Made by a program: the position numbers and the translations under genes. Positions 28,766 through 38,493 of a stretch of DNA of 64,000 nucleotides are shown piece by piece (the first letter of the stretch is position 1; each line of letters starts with the position of its first letter). The stretch is taken from contig NZ_CP094972.1 of assembly GCF_025985425.1 (NCBI RefSeq), forward strand, positions 3,027,540 through 3,091,539, given 5' to 3'. Source of the stretch: Entomomonas sp. E2T0 (lineage in GTDB: Bacteria; Pseudomonadota; Gammaproteobacteria; Pseudomonadales; Pseudomonadaceae). The notes under the pieces are model-generated. The model was given only the letters and a program-made list of their open reading frames with translations. It did no database searches and was not told the origin of the DNA.

Positions 28766-29892
28766 TAGGAAATCGCTTAGAACGCTATATTGCTGGTAGT
28801 ATTTTAAACAGTATACTGATTATTATCTTTATTATTATTTGCTTAGCTTCTTTATTTGCCTTAGTTGACCAAGTAAACGACTTTAAAAATAACTACGGTA
28901 TTTTACAAGCTTTACAATATGTTGCGCTAACAGCACCCCGTAGACTATATGATAACCTACCAATGGCATCCCTAGTTGGAAGTCTTATTGGTTTAGGAAC
29001 ATTAGCTAGTCGTAGTGAGCTCACTATTATGCGAGCCGCAGGAATGTCCACAGGCCGTATTGTTTATGCAGTAATGAAGCCTGTATTCGTTATTATGATT
29101 GCTAGTGTACTAATAGGTGAATATGTTATCCCAAAAACGGAAACAAAAGCATTAGCAAACAAAGAGTTAGCTATTAGCTATAATATTGATCAACAAGTTA
29201 TAGAACAAACCCTATTGGAAGGTACTTGGCATCGTCAAGGCAATGAATACATACGTATTAATAGTGTACAACCCAATGGTCTATTATTTGGTGTAACTCG
29301 TTACTATATAAACAATCAAAAAGTAAAATATGCAATCTACGCCAAACAAGCTATTTTCCAAAATAATGAATGGCAACTAAAAGATAGTGTTACTACTTGC
29401 TTTAATGATGATCATACTAAAACCATAGAACATACTTCTGAAAACTGGTTAACTCCTACGCCTAGTTGCGAGATGGCAGATATTCAAGGAAAAGTTACAC
29501 CTATTGATATCACTCCAGAACTACTCAATACTATCAATAGCAATCCTTCTAACTTATCAATTGCTGGCTTATGGAAATATATTCACTATTTAGAAGATCA
29601 AGAATTAAATAATGATAACTATTGGTTAAAATTCTGGGAAAAACTACTACAACCTATTAAAACACTAGCCTTGGTACTGTTAGCAATTTCCTTTATTTTT
29701 GGACCACTACGTAGTGTAACAATGGGACAACGCATCTTCATTGGTGTTACCATTGGCTTTGTATTTAAGATTGTTCATGATCTACTGGGACCAGCTAGCT
29801 TAGTATTTAATTTTCCGCCATTACTTGCGGCAATAACACCTAGTGTTGTGTGTATTATTATTGGTGCTTACTTACTAAAAAGAAAACGTTAA
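28762..29892 (+). CDS. lptG: LPS export system permease LptG
   Basis: A 376-aa partner permease of LptF. It starts GNRLERYIAGSILNSILIII, with the cytoplasmic coupling region SRSELTIMRAAGMSTGRI that contacts the LptB ATPase. A periplasmic jellyroll spans about 130-275 and three C-terminal membrane segments include FGPLRSVTMGQRIFIGV. AAGGAG lies 7 nt upstream of the ATG inside lptF, and the ATGA overlap indicates translational coupling. lptFG forms a two-gene operon ended by a strong terminator. lptB and lptC are not in the window, as usual. Confidence 0.97.
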   Translation: MIGNRLERYIAGSILNSILIIIFIIICLASLFALVDQVNDFKNNYGILQALQYVALTAPRRLYDNLPMASLVGSLIGLGTLASRSELTIMRAAGMSTGRIVYAVMKPVFVIMIASVLIGEYVIPKTETKALANKELAISYNIDQQVIEQTLLEGTWHRQGNEYIRINSVQPNGLLFGVTRYYINNQKVKYAIYAKQAIFQNNEWQLKDSVTTCFNDDHTKTIEHTSENWLTPTPSCEMADIQGKVTPIDITPELLNTINSNPSNLSIAGLWKYIHYLEDQELNNDNYWLKFWEKLLQPIKTLALVLLAISFIFGPLRSVTMGQRIFIGVTIGFVFKIVHDLLGPASLVFNFPPLLAAITPSVVCIIIGAYLLKRKR

Positions 29893-29912
29893 CTATTTAT
29901 TAATACTCAAAT

Positions 29913-29944
29913 AAAAAGGCTCAATAAATTATTGAGCCTTTTTT
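29913..29944. terminator. Bidirectional terminator between lptG and maeA
   Basis: AAAAAGGCTCAATAA and TTATTGAGCCTTTTT form a long perfect stem followed by more T residues; it serves both converging operons. Confidence 0.92.
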
Positions 29945-29960
29945 ATTTAATAACTTATCT

Positions 29961-31646
29961 TTACAGAGATGCTCGACGATAATTGCGATACTCTGGTTTC
30001 CAGAAATTCATCTCTATCGATTGCTTAATTTGCTCATCTGTAATCTCTAAAGCAACACCGTCTTTTTGTGCTTGTTTAGCTACCGCAAAAGCAATCTTTT
30101 TAGTTACCTCTTGAATATCACTCATAGCAGGTAAAATAGCGCCTTCACCTGTTAACACAATAGGAGAACAAGCGGCTAAAGCATCAGCAGCAACCATCAT
30201 CATAGTTTCAGTCACACGTTTAGCCCGTGCAGCAAGAACACCTAAACCAACACCTGGGAAAATATAAGAGTTATTACATTGAGCAATAGCAATTTCTTTA
30301 TCATTAATATGTACAGGACTAAAAGGGCTACCTGTAGCAACTAATGCATCACCATTGGTCCACGTTAAGATTTCTTTAGGTGTTGCTTCAATACGAGAGG
30401 TAGGATTTGAAAGAGGCATTATCAAAGGTTTAGCACAATGGCTATGCATGGTTTTGATCACTTCTTCTGTAAATAAACCACGTTGTGCTGATACACCAAT
30501 TAATATGGTTGGTTTAGCATTTTGTACTGTCTCCAGTAAAGAAATATCTTTACCTTCTACATTCCAACTTTTAACATTTTCTGCCTTATGCGCTAAACGT
30601 TGCTGGAAGTTTGGTAAATGAGACATTTCATCAGTAAGTAAGCCCCAACGATCGACCATAAATATCCGTTGGCGTGCTTGCTCATCTGTTAAGCCTTCTA
30701 ATACCATAGCACTGACAATTTGCTCTGCAATACCACAACCCGCTGAACCAGCACCTAAGAACGTTACCACTTGTTCTGATAACTTTTCACCTTTAGCTTT
30801 ACAAGCAGCCCACAATGTACCTACTGCAACTGCTGCTGTACCTTGAATATCATCATTAAAACAACAAATTTCATCTTTGTATTTTTCTAATAATGGTAAT
30901 GCAGTGTGTTGCGCAAAGTCCTCAAACTGTAATAAAACACGAGGCCAACGACGTTTTACAGCTTGAATAAATAAATCAACAAATTCATAGTACTCATCAC
31001 CAGAAATACGTTCATGACGCCACCCCATATACATAGGATCATTCAATAAATCAGGGTTATTAGTCCCCACGTCTAACACAATGGGTAATGTGTAAGCGGG
31101 ACTAATACCACCACAAGCCGTATAAAGTGATAGCTTACCAATAGGGATACCCATACCACCTACCCCTTGGTCACCTAACCCTAAAATACGCTCGCAATCA
31201 CTCACCACAATGACTTTAACATTCTTTTTAGTAGCACTATGTAAAATATCGTCGATATTATCTTTATCGGGATAACTAACGAAAATACCACGATGATTGC
31301 GATAAATTTTTGAAAACTCCTGACATGCTTGCCCTACCGTTGGGGTATAAATGATAGGCAGCATTTCTTCCAGATGATCTTGTACTAAACGGAAAAATAA
31401 TGTTTCATTATCATCTTGAATAGAACGCAAATAAACATGACGCTCTAAATCATTGTTACACAAATTATACTGATCATAAGCACGCACTACTTGTTCTTCG
31501 ATCGTTTCCATTGTGTATGGTAATAAACCAGTTAGATTAAAATCTCGACGCTCTTCACGGGTAAAAGCACTCGATTTATTTAACAAAGGAGTTTCCAGTA
31601 AACCTGGACCTGAATATTGAATATATAAAGGACGCTTGTTAGCCAT
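29961..31646 (-). CDS. maeA: NAD-dependent malic enzyme
   Basis: A 561-aa enzyme that decarboxylates malate oxidatively to pyruvate and CO2 with NAD. Length and sequence match E. coli MaeA/SfcA (565 aa). Features are [26 protein letters not shown] with the catalytic tyrosine region, [20 protein letters not shown] with the catalytic lysine, metal-binding FEDFAQ and [15 protein letters not shown], and the Rossmann motif [15 protein letters not shown]. It lacks the phosphotransacetylase tail of the longer NADP enzyme MaeB. It starts 36 nt after poxB with AGAAGG 6 nt before the ATG, so it is the second gene of a poxB-maeA operon. Confidence 0.96.
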   Translation of the reverse strand: MANKRPLYIQYSGPGLLETPLLNKSSAFTREERRDFNLTGLLPYTMETIEEQVVRAYDQYNLCNNDLERHVYLRSIQDDNETLFFRLVQDHLEEMLPIIYTPTVGQACQEFSKIYRNHRGIFVSYPDKDNIDDILHSATKKNVKVIVVSDCERILGLGDQGVGGMGIPIGKLSLYTACGGISPAYTLPIVLDVGTNNPDLLNDPMYMGWRHERISGDEYYEFVDLFIQAVKRRWPRVLLQFEDFAQHTALPLLEKYKDEICCFNDDIQGTAAVAVGTLWAACKAKGEKLSEQVVTFLGAGSAGCGIAEQIVSAMVLEGLTDEQARQRIFMVDRWGLLTDEMSHLPNFQQRLAHKAENVKSWNVEGKDISLLETVQNAKPTILIGVSAQRGLFTEEVIKTMHSHCAKPLIMPLSNPTSRIEATPKEILTWTNGDALVATGSPFSPVHINDKEIAIAQCNNSYIFPGVGLGVLAARAKRVTETMMMVAADALAACSPIVLTGEGAILPAMSDIQEVTKKIAFAVAKQAQKDGVALEITDEQIKQSIEMNFWKPEYRNYRRASL

Positions 31647-31682
31647 ATATAACCTTCTCTTTTTACAACAGATAAGCCTTAA

Positions 31683-33413
31683 TTATTTAGCTCTAAATAA
31701 ATTTGTTTTTATCAACTCTCTAATTTCATCACCTCGCCCACTTAAAATAGCCTTTAACATATAAAGACTAAATCCTTTGGCTTGTTGTAAATTAATTTTA
31801 GGTGGAATCGATAATTCTTGTGTTTCTGTATGCACATCTACAACCACAGGCCCATTATACTCGAAAGCCTCTTTTAATGTGCTATCCAATTGGTTTGAAG
31901 ATGTTACCTGATAACCTTTAACACCACAAGCTTCGGCTACAGCAGCAAAATTTGGACTATTTAGATGAGTAACATCATCCATTAGCCCTGCTGCTTTCAT
32001 CTCCATAGCCACAAACCCTAATGATTTATTATTAAAAACAATTACTTTTACAGGTAATTTTTCTAATGCCAAAGTTGATAATTCGCCCAATAACATAGAT
32101 AAACCACCATCACCAGCCAAAGCTATGACCTGTCTATCAGGAAAAGCTGCTTGTAAGCCTATTGCTTGTGGTGTGGCATTAGCCATTGAACCATGAGAGA
32201 AAGAACCTGTTAAATAACGCTTACCGTTCATTTTTAAATAACGTGCAGCCCACACAGTAGGAGTTCCTACATCAGCAGTAAATAAAGCATCCTCATCAGC
32301 CAATTCAGATACTCTTGCAGCTAAGTATTGTGGATGTAATGGCCGATCCTCTGCGTTAGGGGTAGCTAATTCATCCAATGACTTACGAGCTTTATGATAA
32401 TGCTCTAAAGCCTTTACTAAAAAACTATCATCTGTTTGTGCAGTCAACTTAGGTAATAATAAATCTAGGGTAGATGATATGTCACCCACTAACCCTTTAA
32501 GTAATGGCGTCCTTCTACCTAAATGCTCTCCCCTTAAATCAATTTGAACAACATTACCATGTTCAGGATAGAAATTACGATATGGGAAATTACTACCCAG
32601 CATTAATAAGAAATCACACTCTTTTAACGTATGATAACCTGATGAAAAACCAATAAGACCTGTCATCCCCACATCAAAAGGATTATCATACTCTACAAAA
32701 GGCTTACCTCTTAAGGCGTGTACTACAGGCGCTTTAAGCTTCTCAGCCAAAGCAACTACTTGATTATGTGCATAACGACAACCATAACCACAAAGGATAG
32801 CAATATTTTTAGTATGATTTAACAGATCAGCTAATTGCTCTATTTCTTGTACTGGTGGCACTACAATAGGTAATACAGGTGTAGACCATTGAACTTTTTG
32901 AACAGTAGCTTCACTAAAAGCCACATCACCAGGTAAGACAATAACTGAAACACTGCGTTTAGTTAAAGCAGATCGTATGGCTGTTTCTAATACCCTTGGG
33001 AATTGTTCAGCACTTGAAACCAGCTCACAGTAATCACTACAATCTTTAAATAAAGATTCAGGATGGGTTTCTTGAAAATAACCAAGCCCTAACTCACTAC
33101 TTGGAATTTGTGCAGCAATGGCCAACACAGGAGCATTCATTCGTTGAGCTTCAAACAAACCATTTATCAAATGTAAATTACCTGGCCCGCAAGATCCAAC
33201 ACACACACCTAATTGATTAGTTGCATCAGCATATGCACTGGCAGCGAAAGCTGCTGCCTCTTCATGACGCACACTTTGCCACTTAATCTGGTTACGTTTT
33301 CTTAGGGTCTCAGTTATGGCATTCAGTGAATCTCCTGGAACACCCCAAACTGATTTAACACCAACCTGTTCTAATGTCTCCACCAAAATATCAGCAACTA
33401 ATTTAGTAGCCAT
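31683..33413 (-). CDS. poxB: Pyruvate dehydrogenase (quinone) / pyruvate oxidase PoxB
   Basis: A 576-aa thiamine-diphosphate enzyme that converts pyruvate to acetate and CO2 and passes electrons to ubiquinone at the membrane. The TPP-activating glutamate is in VRHEEAAAFAAS near residue 50. GSCGPGNLHLINGL, a central FAD-binding domain and the TPP/Mg motif GDGGLSMLLGELSTL followed by NNKSLG are all present. The C-terminal extension (residues about 530-576, KAILSGRGDEIRELIKTN) corresponds to the lipid-activated membrane-binding helix of E. coli PoxB (572 aa). First gene of the poxB-maeA pair. AGAGAG lies before the ATG. Confidence 0.94.
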   Translation of the reverse strand: MATKLVADILVETLEQVGVKSVWGVPGDSLNAITETLRKRNQIKWQSVRHEEAAAFAASAYADATNQLGVCVGSCGPGNLHLINGLFEAQRMNAPVLAIAAQIPSSELGLGYFQETHPESLFKDCSDYCELVSSAEQFPRVLETAIRSALTKRSVSVIVLPGDVAFSEATVQKVQWSTPVLPIVVPPVQEIEQLADLLNHTKNIAILCGYGCRYAHNQVVALAEKLKAPVVHALRGKPFVEYDNPFDVGMTGLIGFSSGYHTLKECDFLLMLGSNFPYRNFYPEHGNVVQIDLRGEHLGRRTPLLKGLVGDISSTLDLLLPKLTAQTDDSFLVKALEHYHKARKSLDELATPNAEDRPLHPQYLAARVSELADEDALFTADVGTPTVWAARYLKMNGKRYLTGSFSHGSMANATPQAIGLQAAFPDRQVIALAGDGGLSMLLGELSTLALEKLPVKVIVFNNKSLGFVAMEMKAAGLMDDVTHLNSPNFAAVAEACGVKGYQVTSSNQLDSTLKEAFEYNGPVVVDVHTETQELSIPPKINLQQAKGFSLYMLKAILSGRGDEIRELIKTNLFRAK

Positions 33414-33511
33414 TGTAATTCTCTCTTTTATTTATAAAACTATATTAGGTTTGTCATAATTTAACCTGTAAAGTTTCCTAAAAAAGATTAACAATTAGTT
33501 TTAGATGATAA

Positions 33512-35062
33512 CTACCAAGTTTTAGAAATTTTTCCTGCCGCACAGTCTCTAACTTGCTGATCAATAATATTGCCTGGCTTTACACATTCTGACATATGTC
33601 GTCTACGTGGATAATCAATAGCTTTTTGCGGCTTTCTAAAATACTCCCCTGTATTAATTTGATCTTGCAGACTTTTATCTACCCATTGTTGTTCAGATGA
33701 AGTATCCGATTGTATAGTTTTTTGTTTACCAACCCCCTCTGAATCTTGTAGCTTTTTAAATAAGTTCTCTACAATCATATCGTATTTTTTACGAATACTT
33801 ACTCTTTGCTCAGAAGAAAAACTCAACCTATCACTAGAAAGTAATATTTGTTTTTTAGTACCATCTTGATTAGCTGCAATCGTCTGACTCATTATTACTT
33901 GATTTCCTAAACTAATTATTAAATGTAACTCCCAATTTTGAGTAGTTCTATTTAATACTTCTGTTTTAGAAAAATATAGTTGCTGTTGCCCTGTAAATGC
34001 TTCAATTGCCATAAGTTCAGTAACTGCTTTTTGATTATCTGAAGCTATCTCAGAATATTTATCAAAATTCAAGTCTTTGGCTAATTTAATATCAAACTTT
34101 GGTGTTGAAATACTTTTTAAACGACTCTCTAAATAAGGACTTTCAAATGTCTTTGACCATTCAAATACAATTTGATCCATTTGATTGAATCTTCTATCTG
34201 CTAATTCTGTAGCAAAATAATCTACTACTAAGGGATATAAATCAGGATTCTGCGTCACTGCCTCCTGTAAATCTCTTACATAGCCAAAAACTCTTATATC
34301 AGGCAGTTTTTTAGCATTGCCAGAAACAGCTAATTTACTAATAAACTCCCTGTAATAAGGATCTTGAAAAAGATTTATCTCAATAACAGCTCCTTTGGAG
34401 CCATCTTCTCGTATAAACTGTCCCTGCTTAGTAATAATACTTTTATTAATACTTTTATTAGCATTAGCCATAGAAGCAATACTAATAGACTTAATACCTA
34501 ATTTTTGCAAACTTTGTAATTCATCCTTATCAACAAGTCCATTTTGGTTGGTATCTAACCAAACATACAAATTAGCAAAATCTATATCTAATTCATCTAA
34601 CTGATTATCTGAATTAGTGTCTAAATCTTGCAATGCATCATAACCACTATTAGCTAATCGTCTATTTACTTTTAAATAGCGATAACCTATTAATTCTATG
34701 TATTTTCCATCATAGCTTTTCACCAATAAGCCAGCATTTCCCATTGGCCATTCAGTACCTACTTTTACATCTTTATCAAATGCAAATAGTAATTTTTCAT
34801 CTACTGGTAATGTTTGTAAAGGCTCATCTGTTAAATTAATAACGATTTGCCCCGTATTTATCATAGGAATATTAACTGTTTTAGGAGCAGTACTAACTAT
34901 CTGATCATCTTGCTTATTAAATAATTTACTACCAAAACTTGTAAAAGTTAGTACATAAAAAGCAATGCCTGCAACCACTATAATAACGATAGTAATTACT
35001 AATAATAATTCTAATACTGTAAAACCCGATGTTTTTCGAGAAAGCTTTGAAATAGACAACAT
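33512..35062 (-). CDS. Prepilin-like protein with RTX-type EF-hand module
   Basis: A 516-aa protein with a type IV prepilin leader: a short basic head, then the peptidase site KTSG-FTVLELLLV with the conserved glutamate at mature position 5, and a 20-residue hydrophobic helix. The mature region is not pilin-like. Residues about 95-235 contain GNAGLLVKS followed by two EF-hand-like loops, DTNSDNQLDELD and DTNQNGLVDKDE. LGIKSISI and LPDIRVFGYVRDLQEAV follow, a block I recall from large haemolysin/RTX-type calcium-binding proteins. The rest is unrecognised and ends with three cysteines in a basic tail. The ATG at 35060-35062 follows AAAGGA; a TTG just after it is also possible. It lies 85 nt downstream of the GGDEF-EAL gene. 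No pilus assembly genes are nearby. Confidence 0.75.
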   Translation of the reverse strand: MLSISKLSRKTSGFTVLELLLVITIVIIVVAGIAFYVLTFTSFGSKLFNKQDDQIVSTAPKTVNIPMINTGQIVINLTDEPLQTLPVDEKLLFAFDKDVKVGTEWPMGNAGLLVKSYDGKYIELIGYRYLKVNRRLANSGYDALQDLDTNSDNQLDELDIDFANLYVWLDTNQNGLVDKDELQSLQKLGIKSISIASMANANKSINKSIITKQGQFIREDGSKGAVIEINLFQDPYYREFISKLAVSGNAKKLPDIRVFGYVRDLQEAVTQNPDLYPLVVDYFATELADRRFNQMDQIVFEWSKTFESPYLESRLKSISTPKFDIKLAKDLNFDKYSEIASDNQKAVTELMAIEAFTGQQQLYFSKTEVLNRTTQNWELHLIISLGNQVIMSQTIAANQDGTKKQILLSSDRLSFSSEQRVSIRKKYDMIVENLFKKLQDSEGVGKQKTIQSDTSSEQQWVDKSLQDQINTGEYFRKPQKAIDYPRRRHMSECVKPGNIIDQQVRDCAAGKISKTW

Positions 35063-35147
35063 ATATCCTTTACTACGACAAATCAAAATGTCTCAAATAA
35101 AGTTTATTATTGTACCCTTTCCAATCTATAAAGTGCATAATTTATTA

Positions 35148-37268
35148 TTAAATTTGTCGACTACTTTGCGCTACGAGCAAAGCTTGTAATGAATCAAAGG
35201 TTAAGGGCTTGCTAAATAGATAACCTTGATATAAGTAACATCCTTTTTCCTCTAAAATCGATAATTGATCAACTGTTTCAACGCCTTCTGCTATGACTTC
35301 AAAATCTAAACTATTTGCCATAGTAATAATTGCACTCACAATACCTGAGTCATGAATATCTGTAGTAATTGTATCAACAAAGGCCTTATCAATTTTCAAC
35401 ATATCAATGGGTAATTTCTTTAAATAAGATAATGATGAATAACCTGTACCAAAATCATCAATCGCAAAGTTCACACCTAACTTTTTTAAAGCATACATTT
35501 TTTCAATAGTATTATTAGTTTCTTGAATAACAATACCCTCTGTTACTTCTAAAGTGATAGCTCTTTTAGGAATATTATATTGTTTGAGGGCACGCTCAAT
35601 AAGGTCATAAAAGCCTTCGTGTTGTATCTGTTTAGGGCTTACATTAACACAGAATTTAAAATCTAATAATGAAATAGCTTTATTATCCATTAATTTTGCA
35701 TATAAACGACAAGCTTCTAAAATAATCCACTCACCTACCTCAATAATTAACTGAGTTTCTTCAAGAATATTAATAAAATGCTCAGGTGAAAATACATCTT
35801 TTCCTTGTACCCACCGAATAAGCGCCTCTGCGCCTGTAATTTCATGTGTTCTTGAGAAAACCTGTGGATGAAAACAAAGCTTAAATTCTTTATTTTGTAA
35901 AGCTTGACGCATCTTTGCTTCAATACGCATACGTTGTACAACAGCTGATTGCATAGAGCTTCTAAAAGTAGCAATCATATTTCTACCTAGCTCTTTAGCT
36001 TTATATAAAGCAATATCAGCTCTTTTAATTAGCTCAGAAGTATTAACACCATGCTCAGGAATAATAGTTACTCCAATACTGGTAGAAATTTGTAGACGAT
36101 ATGCATCAATCAGCATGGGTTCTGATAAAATTTCTCGAATCCTTTCTGCTGTCATTAATACCTGTCGTTCTACCTCATTAAAATCACCTTCTAAGCGAGT
36201 AAGTAGAATAATAAATTCATCCCCACCTACACGAGAAACAGTGTCATTAGTACGAATACTGGCTTTCAAACGTGTAGTAACGATCTTTAAAACAGCATCT
36301 CCTATAGGATGCCCAATAGAATCATTAATATTTTTAAAATGATCTAAATCTAGAAACAGCAAAGCAGCATGTAAATTATAACGTTGTACTAATTTAATTT
36401 GCTGCTCTAAACGTTCATACAACAGAGTACGATTAGGTAAATTAGTTAAAGGATCATGATAGGCAAGATGAATAGCTCGACGCTCTGCTTTACGTAAATT
36501 CGTCACATCATGCCCTACCATCATTACATAATTTTTACCTTCCGTACAAAGAATATCAACTACGAATTTAATAGGCATATAGCCTACTTCTTGGCGATAT
36601 AGCGCAGTCTCTAATAATTGAGGTCCATCTTCTTTAACTTTCTTTAGAAAATCTGTTCGCTCTTCAACTGAAGCCCATACGCCTATATCAAACTCTGTTT
36701 TCTTCAATAAATTTGCTTGTTGATACCCCAAAAGATTTTGAATTGCTTCATTTACCTTAATATATTTGGCAGTTTGAAAATCAGAAATAGTAACCACATC
36801 AGTAGTAGGATCAAATGCTGAAGAGAACTCTCTTTCATTAACATTAAAAAACCTTTCTACAGTCATTAAACTATGACTATAATAAAAAGTAGCTAAAACA
36901 GCTAATCCCCCATTAAGACGAACTATTTTGGCACACAACTCGCCTGTCAGAACATCACCATCTATAGTAGATAATTGAATATCTGTCAGCTTAACTGTAC
37001 GTTTTTTTAGAATTAATTTGACAACTTTATTTCTTGAAGACTCTTGCCAAATACCCAAATCAGCAATAGGCACGCCTACTACTTGTTTCATAGACCAGCC
37101 CAATATCCTTTCAAAAGGCGCATTAACTTCAATAATACGTCCTGTACGAATATCTACTAGAATTAAAGGCTCTCGTATTAAAGACTTTAACGTAGAATAT
37201 TGTTGCCAAGCATCTAGCATATAACGCTTAAACTGTTTACGCTCAGCGATATCTTTTAAAAATCCCAT
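35148..37268 (-). CDS. PAS-PAS-GGDEF-EAL cyclic di-GMP signalling protein
   Basis: A 706-aa cytoplasmic protein with no clear membrane segment. Two PAS domains lie at about 25-115 (LVDIRTGRIIEVNAPFERIL) and 145-260. A GGDEF domain lies at about 270-430, with an intact SRVGGDEF active site and the inhibitory RxxD site (RTND) five residues upstream. An EAL domain lies at about 445-700, with ALIRW (part of EALIRW), the DDFGTGYSSLSYL metal site and AEGVE. Both catalytic halves keep their key residues, so it could make and break c-di-GMP. The ATG at 37266-37268 (AGG 9 nt upstream) is preferred over the TTG two codons earlier. It is followed on the same strand by the prepilin-like gene. Confidence 0.94.
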   Translation of the reverse strand: MGFLKDIAERKQFKRYMLDAWQQYSTLKSLIREPLILVDIRTGRIIEVNAPFERILGWSMKQVVGVPIADLGIWQESSRNKVVKLILKKRTVKLTDIQLSTIDGDVLTGELCAKIVRLNGGLAVLATFYYSHSLMTVERFFNVNEREFSSAFDPTTDVVTISDFQTAKYIKVNEAIQNLLGYQQANLLKKTEFDIGVWASVEERTDFLKKVKEDGPQLLETALYRQEVGYMPIKFVVDILCTEGKNYVMMVGHDVTNLRKAERRAIHLAYHDPLTNLPNRTLLYERLEQQIKLVQRYNLHAALLFLDLDHFKNINDSIGHPIGDAVLKIVTTRLKASIRTNDTVSRVGGDEFIILLTRLEGDFNEVERQVLMTAERIREILSEPMLIDAYRLQISTSIGVTIIPEHGVNTSELIKRADIALYKAKELGRNMIATFRSSMQSAVVQRMRIEAKMRQALQNKEFKLCFHPQVFSRTHEITGAEALIRWVQGKDVFSPEHFINILEETQLIIEVGEWIILEACRLYAKLMDNKAISLLDFKFCVNVSPKQIQHEGFYDLIERALKQYNIPKRAITLEVTEGIVIQETNNTIEKMYALKKLGVNFAIDDFGTGYSSLSYLKKLPIDMLKIDKAFVDTITTDIHDSGIVSAIITMANSLDFEVIAEGVETVDQLSILEEKGCYLYQGYLFSKPLTFDSLQALLVAQSSRQI

Positions 37269-37530
37269 TTTCAATAACCTGATTTGGTAGGCAATCTCTG
37301 CTGATAACTCATTACTAAAATATCTATTATCCTTATAACACTACTATACACTATTACAAGCTAAAGATTAATTAACTAACCTCTTAATTAATCTAAAGTC
37401 CTATAGTTATTCTTTTATTATAAAAGATTTTATGACATAATCCTTCATTTACATCAGTTCTTACCACTATTATAAAGACTATAATTGTAATCAATTTAAT
37501 CTCTTAAATTAACAGCAAGGTAATATTTTT

Positions 37531-38442
37531 ATGAGTGTACGGCACTTTTTGTCACTATTTGATTGCTCAAAAGATGAATTAAAGAAGCTAATCAAGCGCG
37601 CCATAGAATTAAAAACAATGCGTCGTGATAATATACCTCACAACACACTAAATGGTCGTATTCTTGGGATGATTTTTGAAAAATCATCAACCCGTACCCG
37701 TGTTTCCTTTGAAGCAGGTATGATTCAACTGGGCGGCCAAGCTATTTTCTTAGCCTCTCGAGATACTCAATTAGGGCGTGGAGAAACTATTCACGATTCA
37801 GCCATTATTATTTCTAGTATGGTTGATATGGTAATGATTAGAACCTTTGCTCATGACAATGTTACAGAGTTTGCTAAGAACTCAAAGGTGCCTGTTATTA
37901 ATGCACTTACAGATGATTTACATCCCTGCCAACTACTAGCAGATATGCAAACATATTTCGAACAACGTGGTGATATTGCTGGTAAAACAGTGGCTTGGAT
38001 TGGTGATGGTAATAACATGTGTAATAGTTATGCAGAAGCTGCCGTACAATTTGATTTCCAATTAAAAGTAGCCTGCCCCAAAGGCTTTGAACCTAATCCA
38101 CGCTTTGTAGAATTAGCAAAAGGCCGTGTACAAATTACTGATGATCCTAAAGAGGCTGTGGCTGGTGCACATTTAGTTAGCACGGATGTATTTGCTTCTA
38201 TGGGGCAAGAGGATGAAGCTGCAGAACGTTTAGAAAAATTCAAAAACTTCCAAGTGACTGAACAGTTACTTGATTTAGCCAGCCCCGATGTAATTTTTAT
38301 GCACTGTTTACCTGCTCATCGTGGAGAGGAAATTAGCGAAACGTTATTAGATGATTCCCGCTCTGTAGTATGGCAACAAGCTGAAAATAGACTACATGCT
38401 CAAAAAGCTTTGCTTGAATTTCTTTATCAACAAGCTTATTAA
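37531..38442 (+). CDS. argF: Ornithine carbamoyltransferase, anabolic
   Basis: A 303-aa enzyme that joins ornithine and carbamoyl phosphate to citrulline. The carbamoyl-phosphate loop [11 protein letters not shown] is near residue 52-62, HPCQLLADM follows, and the ornithine motifs MGQEDEA and [13 protein letters not shown] are intact. Length and the [11 protein letters not shown] form match Pseudomonas ArgF (305 aa). AAGG lies upstream of the ATG. It stands alone with a 262-bp upstream region and a strong terminator. No clear ArgR operator was identified. Confidence 0.97.
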   Translation: MSVRHFLSLFDCSKDELKKLIKRAIELKTMRRDNIPHNTLNGRILGMIFEKSSTRTRVSFEAGMIQLGGQAIFLASRDTQLGRGETIHDSAIIISSMVDMVMIRTFAHDNVTEFAKNSKVPVINALTDDLHPCQLLADMQTYFEQRGDIAGKTVAWIGDGNNMCNSYAEAAVQFDFQLKVACPKGFEPNPRFVELAKGRVQITDDPKEAVAGAHLVSTDVFASMGQEDEAAERLEKFKNFQVTEQLLDLASPDVIFMHCLPAHRGEEISETLLDDSRSVVWQQAENRLHAQKALLEFLYQQAY

Positions 38443-38447
38443 TTCAC

Positions 38448-38476
38448 AAAAAAGCAGGCTTTAAGCCTGCTTTTTT
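38448..38476. terminator. Bidirectional terminator between argF and metZ
   Basis: AAAAAAGCAGGCTTTAAGCC begins a hairpin with stem AAGCAGGCTT / AAGCCTGCTT flanked by A and T tracts, between converging genes. Confidence 0.92.
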
Positions 38477-38493
38477 ATTTCTAGAAATTTAAA

